Source: Methanobacteriota archaeon
GTDB lineage: Archaea > Thermoplasmatota > Thermoplasmata > UBA10834
Length of the DNA: 64,000 nt
Reading direction: 5' to 3'
NCBI GenBank assembly: GCA_020347565.1
Contig: CP070732.1
Coordinates: forward strand, 713,075-777,074
Shown: in pieces, positions 35,624 through 44,070 of the stretch
Position numbering within the stretch: the stretch's first letter is position 1
Layout of the letters: each line of letters opens with the position of its first letter
Made by a program: the position numbers and the translations under genes
The notes under the pieces: generated by a model
Database searches by the model: none
The model's input: only the letters and a program-made list of their open reading frames with translations
Told to the model about the DNA's origin: nothing

Positions 35624-36091
35624 ATGAGGCTCGAAATCGACGGTTGGAGCTCGAAGATAACCTTCTCCGCCACGCATATCATACCCGGTCACTTCAAGTG
35701 CGGGCGGCTTCATGGCCACGACTACGCGATAAACGCCTCGATCGAGGGCTCGATCGGACCCGAGGGCGTCATCATGGATTTCATCAGCGTCAAGGAGTTC
35801 CTGCGGAAAGTGGCTGCCGAGCTCGACCACAAGGTGCTCATACCGCTGAGGGACGAGGCCGTGAAGGAGGAGGGAGGTTCCGTCCGCTACACCCCCAGCG
35901 GGAAGATCTACATGTTCCCCAGCGAGGACTGCGCCCTGCTGGACGTCGGCGTTGCCTCGGCCGAGGAGCTTGCCAGGTTCGTGCTCCAGAGAGTTCGGGA
36001 GAAGGTGCATTTCCCGGACAACGTGAAGAGGGTGGAGATAGGCGTGGACGAAGGCGAAGGGCAGGGCGCCTGGATTGGCTGCGACCTCTGA
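35624..36091 (+). CDS. queD: 6-carboxy-5,6,7,8-tetrahydropterin synthase
   Basis: 155 residues of the PTPS fold. The zinc His set is visible in FSATHIIPGHF and GRLHGHDY, with the catalytic Cys in FKCGRLHGH. It converts dihydroneopterin triphosphate to carboxytetrahydropterin, step two of preQ0 synthesis. The ATG at 35624 fits the family start (MRLEIDGWSSKITFSATH). It is followed by queC and queE, forming the preQ0 branch used in archaea for archaeosine in tRNA. Confidence 0.92.
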   Translation: MRLEIDGWSSKITFSATHIIPGHFKCGRLHGHDYAINASIEGSIGPEGVIMDFISVKEFLRKVAAELDHKVLIPLRDEAVKEEGGSVRYTPSGKIYMFPSEDCALLDVGVASAEELARFVLQRVREKVHFPDNVKRVEIGVDEGEGQGAWIGCDL

Positions 36092-36100
36092 GCCACGGAT

Positions 36101-36802
36101 GTGCGGAAGATGGTGCTGGCTGTCGTTCTTCTCTCCGGAGGCCTCGATTCGTCTACGGCGCTCGCCATCGCGTCGGAGAAGGGCTACGACGTGGTCGCGC
36201 TCACGTTCAACTACGGACAGAGGCACATGCGGGAGCTGGAAAGCGCGAGGCGAATAGCCGAGCACTACAACGTCAAGAGCCATGTCGAGATATTCCTCGG
36301 AATTGGACAGCATCTGCAGAGTTCCTTGACCAGAAGTGAGCTGGAGTTGCCGAGCGACGGCGAGCACACGGACGGCACGTCCGGTATCCCCACAACGTAT
36401 GTTCCAGGCAGGAACATGGTGTTCCTAAGCGTAGCGTCGGCCATCGCTGAGGGCATAGGCGCCGACGCCGTGGTCATAGCCGCGAACGCCGTGGACTTCA
36501 GCGGATACCCTGACTGCACGCCAGAATTCATCGAGGGGTTCCAAAGGCTGCTAGAGGTCGGCACGAAGCGCGGTGTGGAGGGCCCTCCCGTAAGGGTCGA
36601 GGCGCCGCTGCTGAGGATGTCCAAGGAGGACATAGTCCGCGAGGCGCTGAGACTCGAGGTTCCCCTTGAGCTCACATGGAGCTGCTACTCCGGGGGAGAG
36701 AGGGCCTGTGGCACCTGCGACTCGTGCCGTCTGAGGCTGCGAGGGTTCGCCGAGGCGGAGACGCACGACCCGATAGCCTACGAAGGGAGGGACGAAGCGT
36801 GA
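36101..36802 (+). CDS. queC: 7-cyano-7-deazaguanine (preQ0) synthase
   Basis: 233 residues. The ATP pyrophosphatase loop LLSGGLDSSTAL lies near the N-terminus, and the zinc Cys set in CYSGGERACGTCDSC near the end. It turns 7-carboxy-7-deazaguanine into preQ0 with ATP and ammonia. The start may be GTG 36101 or ATG 36110. Its stop overlaps the GTG of queE by four bases, so they are translated together. Confidence 0.95.
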   Translation: MRKMVLAVVLLSGGLDSSTALAIASEKGYDVVALTFNYGQRHMRELESARRIAEHYNVKSHVEIFLGIGQHLQSSLTRSELELPSDGEHTDGTSGIPTTYVPGRNMVFLSVASAIAEGIGADAVVIAANAVDFSGYPDCTPEFIEGFQRLLEVGTKRGVEGPPVRVEAPLLRMSKEDIVREALRLEVPLELTWSCYSGGERACGTCDSCRLRLRGFAEAETHDPIAYEGRDEA

Positions 36803-37428
36803 AGATCTATTCGATATTCCGATCGCTGCAGGGCGAGGGGCTGACGATTGGCCAGCCGACGGTCTTCATAAGAACTTCCGGCTGTCCGCTGAGGTGCACC
36901 TACTGCGACACGGCCAAGGCGCTCGAGGAGGGCAAGGAGATGTCTCTGGAGGACATCGTCGAAGCCGTTGAGGTGTACGGCACGAGACACGTGTGCCTCA
37001 CAGGTGGGGAGCCCCTCGCTCAGGACGACGCGTACAGACTCATCCAGCGACTCCTGGACAGCAGACACGTGGTCATCGTCGAGACGAGCGGGGCTATCCC
37101 GATCGACGAGATGCCGTGTGACGAGAGGCTCTCGATAAGCATGGACATCAAGTGTCCCTCCTCCGGCGAGTCGGACAAGATGATCTGGGAGAACATAGAG
37201 CTGCTCGGACCGACCGACCAACTCAAGTTCGTCATAGGGGATGTCGAGGACTACGAATTCGCGAAGGACACCGTGCGGAAGCACACACCGATGTGCGAGG
37301 TCATCTTCACCCCCGTGGGAGGCACCGAGCTCAGGGGGCTGGCGGAGGACGTGCTCAGGGACGAAATCGATGTGAGGGTGCTCCCGCAGCTGCACAAGCT
37401 CATATGGGGAGACGAGGACGATCGGTAG
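36799..37428 (+). CDS. queE: 7-carboxy-7-deazaguanine synthase (radical SAM)
   Basis: About 209 residues. The radical SAM motif is C-x3-C-x2-C in RTSGCPLRCTYCDTAKA, followed by VCLTGGEPLAQ. It contracts carboxytetrahydropterin to the deazaguanine ring. The GTG at 36799 is decided by a GGGAGG site and by the typical KIYSIFRSLQGEG opening. The operon order is queD-queC-queE; the transglycosylase that uses preQ0 is not in the window. Confidence 0.94.
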   Translation: MKIYSIFRSLQGEGLTIGQPTVFIRTSGCPLRCTYCDTAKALEEGKEMSLEDIVEAVEVYGTRHVCLTGGEPLAQDDAYRLIQRLLDSRHVVIVETSGAIPIDEMPCDERLSISMDIKCPSSGESDKMIWENIELLGPTDQLKFVIGDVEDYEFAKDTVRKHTPMCEVIFTPVGGTELRGLAEDVLRDEIDVRVLPQLHKLIWGDEDDR

Positions 37429-37432
37429 ATGC

Positions 37433-39274
37433 CTACCCCCGGAATATCGGACGCTTGGACAGGAGCCTTGGAAGCGGAAGCGGCGCCCGCGGATACCCTT
37501 CGAGGAGCTGCTCCGTCTCCCCGCGCAGCTGGTCCAGGGTCATCGCCTTCATCTCGCCGGAGCGCAGTCGAACGGGGAGCTGGCCGGACGCCAGCTCCTT
37601 CTCGCCGACGACTATGATCATGTTAATCCACTCCCTCTCGGCGTTCCTTATCTTCTTCCCGACGGAGTCGTCGGTGTCGTCTATGTCGACCCTGGCGTCG
37701 ATGGCGCCTGCGAGCTCCTCGCAGTCCTTGAGGAACGACTCGCCGACGGGTATGAGACGGACCTGGGTGGGCGAGAGCCAGAATGGGAAGCTGGGCTTTT
37801 CCTGCTTCAGAGCCTCCTCCAGGAGAACGTACATCCACCGCTCGATCGAGCCTACGGAGGAGTGGCAGATGATGCACCCCTTCCTCCCGCCATCCTCGTC
37901 GACGTACACGATTCCGTACCTCTCGGCGTCGGCCACGTCGAGCTGTACGGTGCTGAGCTGGAGGGCGCCGCCTGTGGAGTCGATGCCGTTGAATTCGTGC
38001 TTCACCGCCCAGTAGTGCTTCATCTCGGACAGCACCTCGACCAGTGCCGGCCGCCCAGAGTACTTCAGGAGTTCGATTATGTTCTGCTTGTACTTGTCGT
38101 AGAACTCCTCGACGATCCTGAACGCGACGGCGTACTCGACACCCGTGGCGTCGGCTAGGTCCGAGTAATGCCTGTAGAGATGCATGTACTCTGCCCAGCC
38201 GCTCTCGAGGTCCTTCACGAAGCAGTGAACGTCCGGCATGTGGAACGCCCTGAGGCGCTTCAGGCCTGTCAGTTCCCCTCTCTGCTCCAGCCTGAAGCTC
38301 TTGGAGAACTCGTAGATCCTAAGCGGGAGGCTCCTGTAGCTCACCGTGGCGTCCTTCATCATCCTGAACAGGCCGAAGTCGCCTGCGAACCTTAGGACGA
38401 ACTCGCGGTTCTCCTCGGTCCTGAGCTTGTAGTGCCTCTCGTGGAACGACATTCCCTGGCTCCTTATGTCGGGCTGGGACCAGTCGTACATCACCGGCGT
38501 GTCGATCTGTATCGCACCTATCCTGTCGACGGCTATCCTCTCCGCCCAGCTCTCCAGGAGCTTGAACATCAGGTGACCCTTGGGGTACAGCCGGAAGTGC
38601 CCTCTATCGCTCGCCTGCTCGTAGTCAACGAGCTCGAGTCGCTGCATGGCCTTTATCGAAGGAGGCTCCTTGCCCTCGGACCCGCCTATCTCCTCCGATA
38701 TTATGAATTTCCTGAGCGGGTGCCCGTCGTCGAGAGGTGAGAGGGTTGAGACGTCTCCGAGGTCGACGCGGACCTCCTCGCCCTCGGGCGTGAGTATGTA
38801 GTGGACACTGGTTATGCTCTCTAGCGCCTCCTCCCTCGACGCGGGCTTCCTCTCTGAGGTGTAGTCCCTCGAGAGCTCGGACATCGGATGGCCCTTGCAG
38901 CTTATCTCGAACGACTTGTACCATCCGAACGGCGCGCGGTGGACCTCCAGGCCGCCAGCCCTTATCGCCTCTTCTGTAGCCTTCAGAACCTTCACGGCGA
39001 CGTCCGGTCCGGCGAGGTCGGAGCTCAGGTGGGCGTACGGGTAGAGGACGACGCTCTCCGCCTCCACCTTCTTCACGACTTCGATTATGTCGGCAGCGGC
39101 CGAACTCGCGATCGCCTCGGCGTCGCCGTCCCTGGACTCGATTGTGGAGAACACCACCAGGGAGTCCTTGGACTTGTGCTTCTTATCGTGATCCTCGGGC
39201 AGCTCTTCCGCATACTTAGTGGGCGTCTTCGACTTGTATTCGAACTTGTCCGCGTGAATGAGGAGAGCCCTCAT
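37433..39274 (-). CDS. thrS: Threonyl-tRNA synthetase, archaeal type
   Basis: 613 residues. The N-terminal 140 residues (MRALLIHADKFEYKSKTPTK) are the archaeal editing domain, related to D-aminoacyl-tRNA deacylase, which removes serine mischarged on tRNA-Thr. The class II core follows, with motif 2 near FRLEQRGELTGLKRLRAFHM, and then an anticodon-binding domain (about 500-613). It is convergent with queE, with a gap of only four bases. Confidence 0.95.
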   Translation of the reverse strand: MRALLIHADKFEYKSKTPTKYAEELPEDHDKKHKSKDSLVVFSTIESRDGDAEAIASSAAADIIEVVKKVEAESVVLYPYAHLSSDLAGPDVAVKVLKATEEAIRAGGLEVHRAPFGWYKSFEISCKGHPMSELSRDYTSERKPASREEALESITSVHYILTPEGEEVRVDLGDVSTLSPLDDGHPLRKFIISEEIGGSEGKEPPSIKAMQRLELVDYEQASDRGHFRLYPKGHLMFKLLESWAERIAVDRIGAIQIDTPVMYDWSQPDIRSQGMSFHERHYKLRTEENREFVLRFAGDFGLFRMMKDATVSYRSLPLRIYEFSKSFRLEQRGELTGLKRLRAFHMPDVHCFVKDLESGWAEYMHLYRHYSDLADATGVEYAVAFRIVEEFYDKYKQNIIELLKYSGRPALVEVLSEMKHYWAVKHEFNGIDSTGGALQLSTVQLDVADAERYGIVYVDEDGGRKGCIICHSSVGSIERWMYVLLEEALKQEKPSFPFWLSPTQVRLIPVGESFLKDCEELAGAIDARVDIDDTDDSVGKKIRNAEREWINMIIVVGEKELASGQLPVRLRSGEMKAMTLDQLRGETEQLLEGYPRAPLPLPRLLSKRPIFRG

Positions 39275-39443
39275 CTGATATCAGCGGCGAAATAGGCTGG
39301 AGAGTATTAAAACGTGGTACGGTCACGCTGTGGACGGAGTGCAAGCGGCCACGCGCGTGGTCCGGCGTCTGTTGACGTCGCCGCGAGAAGCCATCGCAAC
39401 CCTTTTCTACCACGACCAAGCATAGGTAGACGGGGGTTGGACT

Positions 39444-39821
39444 TTGAAGGAATTCGACGTGTTTGTGAACAACAAGCCAGGCGAGCTCGCCAAGGTCTGC
39501 GAGGCCCTGGGCGTCAACGGTGTGAACATCAGAGCCATTGCGAGCGAGAGGGAGCAGGGCCGACCCCAGATAAGGATCGTCACGGACGACGAAGCGACGA
39601 CGCGCTCCGCCCTGAAGAGAGCAGGGATAAAGTACGATCTCAGGGATGTCCTGGTGATCAAGCTGCCGGACAAGCCAGGCGAACTCGGCAAGATGGCCAG
39701 GCGACTGTCGAGGGTCATGGTCAACGTGGACTCGATCTACATACTCAGCAAGGAGAACGGCATGACCGAGATGGCCCTCACCGTCGACAATATGAAGAAG
39801 GCCCAGACGGCTCTGAAGTAG
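39444..39821 (+). CDS. Tandem ACT-domain protein
   Basis: 125 residues made of two ACT domains: FVNNKPGELAKVCEALGVNG at the N-terminus and KLPDKPGELGKMARRLSRVM near 72-91. The repeated PGEL loop is where such domains bind amino acids. Stand-alone ACT proteins sense or regulate amino-acid metabolism; the ligand is unknown. The start is a TTG. It lies 170 bases before thrS, on the other strand, and is not part of the trp operon. Confidence 0.8.
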   Translation: MKEFDVFVNNKPGELAKVCEALGVNGVNIRAIASEREQGRPQIRIVTDDEATTRSALKRAGIKYDLRDVLVIKLPDKPGELGKMARRLSRVMVNVDSIYILSKENGMTEMALTVDNMKKAQTALK

Positions 39822-39858
39822 CATCTCCGACAGGAAGGTGCGGCAGTCGCGACCGTGT

Positions 39859-40260
39859 CTATTCGAGGCTCCTGCCGCGCTTTGTCAGGAACTCCTCGAG
39901 CAGGTTCCTGGCCTCGCGTACCTCGCGGAGCTCATCGGGAGTCAGGTCCAGCTTCAGGACATGCGACCACACCCTGGACAGGGAGTGATAGGACTCCTTG
40001 ATCAGCTCGATGTCGTCCTCCAGGTCGGGAGAGGGCGCCTCCGTGGTTTCTCGCGAGGTCAGTTCGTAGATTACGTTCCGGCCAAGCTTCGTTCTTGTCA
40101 ATGCTCCCTTCCTCTCCAGCTTCTGAAGCGCCTGGGTGGCCCCAGACTGGGTTATACCCAGGTCCGAGGCGAGCGTCGTGGGGGAGTTCGAGCCGGCCCG
40201 TACGCGTGCCACTATCTCCTCCTCGCGCCGTGTCAGGGTTGCGCTGTTCGGGGCGGACAT
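39859..40260 (-). CDS. MarR-like winged-helix transcriptional regulator
   Basis: About 133 residues. A winged helix covers about 10-75 (LTRREEEIVARVRAG, then LASDLGITQSGATQALQKLE, RKGALTRTK). The C-terminal part is a charged helix that may dimerise. I chose the ATG at 40260 because a TATA-like TTCATATCA lies about 25 bases upstream, giving a leaderless mRNA; the ATG at 40299 would place the TATA element inside the gene. ATGAA-TAAG-TTCAT at about 40286-40299 could be an operator. Confidence 0.7.
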   Translation of the reverse strand: MSAPNSATLTRREEEIVARVRAGSNSPTTLASDLGITQSGATQALQKLERKGALTRTKLGRNVIYELTSRETTEAPSPDLEDDIELIKESYHSLSRVWSHVLKLDLTPDELREVREARNLLEEFLTKRGRSLE

Positions 40261-40403
40261 CGACGACGTATTACATTGTGCTGATATGAACTTATTCATG
40301 GCTTATGGTCGGGCGGCGCTGCGACTTATGTTAAAGCTTCTTGTTCAGCGGGGCTGGATGTTACTGGCCTCAACTAATGTTCGACCCGGCCCGTGCCGTG
40401 CGT

Positions 40404-40985
40404 TTACTTATCCTTCCTGGCGGCCGGACGTCCCGCACGCTTCCTGCGAGGCTTGCGACGCGACGTCCACTCCCTGCGAAGGATGCTCATTCGCACGAAG
40501 TCCCGGTACTCACCCCTGTGGAACTTCGCCTCGCGGTCCCTGCCCTCAGCGACGAAGCCGCACTTCTCGTAGCATGCAAGCGCCCGCTCGTTCAGGTCCA
40601 CCGCGGTCAGGGACACCCTCCTCAGGCCCATCTCCTCGAACGCCACCCTCAGGGCCGTGTTGATGGCGTCCGCCCCGTATCCCCTGTCCCAGTAATCCTT
40701 CTCGCCGATCATTATCCCAAGGATGGCGGACCCGCTGACGAAATCGATCTCCATCAATGCGATGTTCCCTATCGCCTTCCCTTTCCTGGTCAGAATAGTG
40801 AAGCCGCGCTCGGCCCTGCACATGTCCTGTTGCTCTTCGATCCACTTCTCCTCTCTCTCCCGTGGGAAGTGGAAGTCTGGGAACCCCAGCATATCCACCA
40901 CGTCAGGGTCGTTGACCCATCTGTGGTAGCTGTCGATGTACCGCTCGGAGGGCGCCACCAGGTCGACCTTCTCGCCTCTAATCAT
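40404..40985 (-). CDS. GNAT acetyltransferase (RimJ/RimL-like)
   Basis: 193 residues. The acetyl-CoA loop is DYWDRGYGADAINTAL, followed by LRRVSLTAVDLNERALACYEKCGF, both typical of RimJ/RimL-type N-acetyltransferases. A basic C-terminal tail (SRRKPRRKRAGR) is unusual and may bind nucleic acid. It overlaps the upstream acetyltransferase gene by eight bases. The substrate is unknown. Confidence 0.85.
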   Translation of the reverse strand: MIRGEKVDLVAPSERYIDSYHRWVNDPDVVDMLGFPDFHFPREREEKWIEEQQDMCRAERGFTILTRKGKAIGNIALMEIDFVSGSAILGIMIGEKDYWDRGYGADAINTALRVAFEEMGLRRVSLTAVDLNERALACYEKCGFVAEGRDREAKFHRGEYRDFVRMSILRREWTSRRKPRRKRAGRPAARKDK

Positions 40986-41520
40986 TCGGCATTCCCCAGA
41001 AGTCGTCGGATAGCGTGCTCATGAGGCGCGAGTCCTTCCAGCCTCCTCCGGAGTAGCGGTCATGCTTAAGAGTCCCTTCGAGCTCGAATCCGGCCTCCGA
41101 GAAGGCCGACGTCATCAGCTCGGACTCGGCCGCCACATTCGTCCATATCCTGTGGAGGTTGAACCTGCTGAAGAGGAAGTCAACCACTCCGCCTATGGCT
41201 TCGGTTCCGTAGCCGCGGCGCCAATCGTTTTCAGGCATCAGAAAGGCAACGCGGGCGGACCGGTTGGCCAGGTTCATCTCTGTCACGGATGCAAGCCCGA
41301 AGCTCCCGCCCTTCCTCTTCGAGAGGACCATGTGCATCTCCGACTTAAGCCTGTTGACCTCTCTGATCCAGCTCCTTACGCGTTCGATGGAGACTGGCGT
41401 CTCAAGAGCGGACGAGGACGGGCTGAGCGGCTCTGCAACGTCGTTCATCAACGAGAAGACGAACTCCGCATCTTCCGATTCGAGCGGGCGCGCCCGTGCT
41501 CGAGCCATGTCGATTATCAT
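40978..41520 (-). CDS. GNAT acetyltransferase
   Basis: About 180 residues. The acetyl-CoA loop reads NDWRRGYGTEAIGGVVDFLF, followed by NLHRIWTNVAAESE. It is related to the next gene, which it overlaps by eight bases; the pair looks like an operon born from duplication. The ATG at 41520 follows GGGAGAGGA, and a TATA-like TCAAATAC lies near 41560; earlier in-frame starts would precede this promoter. Confidence 0.8.
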   Translation of the reverse strand: MIIDMARARARPLESEDAEFVFSLMNDVAEPLSPSSSALETPVSIERVRSWIREVNRLKSEMHMVLSKRKGGSFGLASVTEMNLANRSARVAFLMPENDWRRGYGTEAIGGVVDFLFSRFNLHRIWTNVAAESELMTSAFSEAGFELEGTLKHDRYSGGGWKDSRLMSTLSDDFWGMPND

Positions 41521-41634
41521 GTCTGTCCTCTCCCGAGGACGTGCGAACGTGTGGTTGGTATTTGATTGTTGCCGGCGGTCCAAGCGTACTGCAGGCTCTG
41601 GACGAACCGGGGACGCCATACCCAGATGCTGCGG

Positions 41635-41922
41635 TCAATCAACGTCGTATCTTGCCCGGAGAGTCTTTAGCATATCCCTCAGCTCCGGAAGACTGGGGAA
41701 GGATATCGCACCCGCAGGGCATTGGCCAGCGCATCCAGTACATCCCACGATGCAGGAATACGGTCTGACGACCTCGGCCGCCTCGGCCTCGTCATCGGCT
41801 TCGAAAACGCCTTGATGACAGAAATCCACGCAGACCCTGCACAGGGTGCACCTGCCCTTGTCCACCTTGGGAAACCACTTGATGTCCTCTCGCGGTATGT
41901 TCCCGTACTCGTCCTGTGCCAT
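41635..41922 (-). CDS. Dicluster ferredoxin-like protein
   Basis: 95 residues with CTLCRVCVDFCHQGVF and CIVGCTGCAGQCPAGAI, enough Cys for two [4Fe-4S] clusters; the first motif ends CH in place of CP and the second has an extra Cys. It may serve an unknown redox enzyme. It is divergent from the trp operon. Confidence 0.8.
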   Translation of the reverse strand: MAQDEYGNIPREDIKWFPKVDKGRCTLCRVCVDFCHQGVFEADDEAEAAEVVRPYSCIVGCTGCAGQCPAGAISFPSLPELRDMLKTLRARYDVD

Positions 41923-42033
41923 AGACGCGGTCCCCTGCGAGCATCGCTGCTCTCGCCATAGGTGGAACGATGGCTAAATAGGTGAAGGCGAACAGGGGGT
42001 ATGTGCCGCCCCTGCACATTTTAGTTCAGGAAA

Positions 42034-42045
42034 GAATATATAATA
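42034..42045 (+). promoter_or_regulatory. TATA box of the trp operon
   Basis: GAATATATAATA, an excellent archaeal TATA element. Its expected start of transcription, about 25 bases on, falls at or near the trpE ATG at 42068, so the mRNA is probably leaderless. ATCAT-GTGCA-ATGAT at 42058-42072 overlaps the start codon and could be a regulatory site, though the arms are short. Confidence 0.65.
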
Positions 42046-42067
42046 CATCCATGCTCTATCATGTGCA

Positions 42068-43495
42068 ATGATGTACCCTTATGACGTAGAGGAGGAGAGC
42101 GGCGGGACTCGAGCCTCCAGAGGCAACGTGTCCAGCCTCGTTACCAGCGTCTCCATCGCGGAGGAGCACTCGACAGATCCCGTGTCGGTGTTCTGTTCTC
42201 TCAGAGAGCAGTTCCCAGGAGAGACATTCCTGCTGGAGAGCGTCGAGGGTTCGCGGCGCACGGCAAGATACTCGTTCATCGGCGTCGACCCGATATCGAC
42301 TTTCACCTCGATGGGCCGGAAGGTGGAGGTCGACGGCTGGAGCAGGACGTGCGACGAGCCGTACGAGGAGCTCAGGAGATACGTCGGATCCATAAGATGC
42401 GGGGCGTCCGATCTCGCGCCGTTCTCGGGCGGGCTCGTCGGATACGTTGGCTACGGCATGGTGAGGTACTTCGAGAACATACGACAGCCCAAAGGTGCGG
42501 AGGACGGCCTTCCGGACATGTACTTCGTCCTACCGAGGCACCTGGTCTGTATCGACCATCTGAACTCCCGGACGTTGCTGATCACCCATGGCAGGATGGA
42601 GGAGCTGAAGAGCGCACTCAGGAGGACGAAGCCCGCGCCCCTCCTTGATGTCGCGATTGGCGAGGGGCGGTCCAACACCACCGAGGGACAGTATCATGCC
42701 ATGGTGGAGAAGGCGAAGGATCGCATACACGACGGTGAGATATTTCAGACCGTGCTCTCTCGTCGCATGGACTTCGGATTCGAGGGCGAGTCGCTCCAGA
42801 TGTACAAGGCGCTTAGGAGGCTCAACCCGTCGCCTTACCTCTTCCACTTGGACTTCGGAAAGACCAAGCTGCTCGGGTCATCGCCTGAGATGCTCGTCAG
42901 GCTCGAGGGCGAGAAACTCACCACGCGCCCCCTGGCTGGGACACGGCCAAGGGCCTCCGACCCCGAAGAGGACGAGAAGCTGAAGCTCGAGATGCTGCTC
43001 GACGAGAAGGAGCGAGCGGAGCATCTGATGCTCGTGGATCTGCACAGGAACGACATGGGACGCGTCTCGCGGTTCGGTACGGTCAAGGTGAACGAGCTGA
43101 TGTCCGTTGAGAAATACTCGCACGTCCAGCACATCGTCAGCAACGTCGAGAGCAGGATATCCGAGGACAGGGACGGCTTCGACGCGCTCAAGGCGTGCTT
43201 CCCCGCGGGCACTGTCAGCGGCGCCCCCAAGATAAGAGCGATGGACATCATATCGGAGCTCGAGGTGGCCCCGAGAGGGCCCTATGCTGGTGCTGTCGGC
43301 TACTTCGACTTCACCGGGAACATGGACTTCTGCATCACCATTAGATCCATAGTCGTATCAGGCAACAGAGCGAGCGTGCAGGCCGGCGCGGGCATCGTGG
43401 CGGATTCCGTGCCCGAGCGCGAGTACGCAGAGACCGAGCACAAGATGGGGGCGATGCTGCAGGCCATATCGTCGTCGGTGACGGGGGGAGGGTGA
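42068..43495 (+). CDS. trpE: Anthranilate synthase component I
   Basis: 475 residues of the chorismate-binding family. It shows HLDFGKTKLLGSSPEMLVRL, TTRPLAGTRPR, the LMLVDLHRNDMGRV block and FPAGTVSGAPKIRAM. With TrpG it makes anthranilate from chorismate and glutamine, the first step of tryptophan synthesis. The stop overlaps the trpG ATG by one base. It leads six genes in order E-G-D/C-F-B-A. Confidence 0.96.
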   Translation: MMYPYDVEEESGGTRASRGNVSSLVTSVSIAEEHSTDPVSVFCSLREQFPGETFLLESVEGSRRTARYSFIGVDPISTFTSMGRKVEVDGWSRTCDEPYEELRRYVGSIRCGASDLAPFSGGLVGYVGYGMVRYFENIRQPKGAEDGLPDMYFVLPRHLVCIDHLNSRTLLITHGRMEELKSALRRTKPAPLLDVAIGEGRSNTTEGQYHAMVEKAKDRIHDGEIFQTVLSRRMDFGFEGESLQMYKALRRLNPSPYLFHLDFGKTKLLGSSPEMLVRLEGEKLTTRPLAGTRPRASDPEEDEKLKLEMLLDEKERAEHLMLVDLHRNDMGRVSRFGTVKVNELMSVEKYSHVQHIVSNVESRISEDRDGFDALKACFPAGTVSGAPKIRAMDIISELEVAPRGPYAGAVGYFDFTGNMDFCITIRSIVVSGNRASVQAGAGIVADSVPEREYAETEHKMGAMLQAISSSVTGGG

Positions 43496-44070
43496 TGACG
43501 AACATACTGATTCTGGACAACTACGACTCGTTCGTGTACAACATCGCCCAGTACCTCGGCGAGGCCGGTGCTGCAGTCAAAGTCGAGCGGAACGACTCGC
43601 CCCGGCTCGACGAGCTCATGCGGGATGTGGACGGCTTCGTCGTTTCGCCTGGCCCGGGACACCCAAAGGACACGAACAGATCTCTTGAGGTCATATCCGA
43701 GAACGGCTACGACAGGCCGCTCCTGGGCGTGTGCCTCGGCCACCAGGCAATCGCATTCGTACATGGCGGGAAGATTACCAGAGCGGACCGTGTAGTCCAC
43801 GGAAAGGTCTGCCAAATCAACCATTCCTCGGATCCGTTCTTCGATGACGTGCCCGGGAGCTTCGCAGCGACGCGGTACCATTCGTTGATCGTGTCGAAGG
43901 AGGGCTTCCCGCGGTCCCTGCAGGTGCTCGCAGAGTCGGACGACGGCGAGATAATGGCCCTCAGAGTGCGGGGAAGGGATGTATACGGAGTCCAGTTCCA
44001 CCCGGAGTCTGTGATGACAGCCCATGGCAGGACATTCATCTCGAACTTCCTCAGGATGTGCAGGTCATGA
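43495..44070 (+). CDS. trpG: Anthranilate synthase component II (glutamine amidotransferase)
   Basis: 191 residues, a class I glutamine amidotransferase. The nucleophile Cys lies in LLGVCLGHQAIAF, and the His-Glu pair in VQFHPESVMT. It supplies ammonia to TrpE. A G-rich site lies directly upstream, and its stop overlaps the ATG of the trpD/C gene by four bases. Confidence 0.96.
   Translation: MTNILILDNYDSFVYNIAQYLGEAGAAVKVERNDSPRLDELMRDVDGFVVSPGPGHPKDTNRSLEVISENGYDRPLLGVCLGHQAIAFVHGGKITRADRVVHGKVCQINHSSDPFFDDVPGSFAATRYHSLIVSKEGFPRSLQVLAESDDGEIMALRVRGRDVYGVQFHPESVMTAHGRTFISNFLRMCRS

Noticed and set aside
34037..36367. A 776-codon open frame on the - strand across dph2, mtxX and queD
   Set aside because: It lies opposite three well-recognised genes, and its Arg/His-rich, low-complexity translation is what antisense reading of high-GC genes gives.
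42058..42072. ATCAT-GTGCA-ATGAT as a trp operator
   Set aside because: The arms are only five bases and overlap the start codon; too weak to list as a feature of its own.
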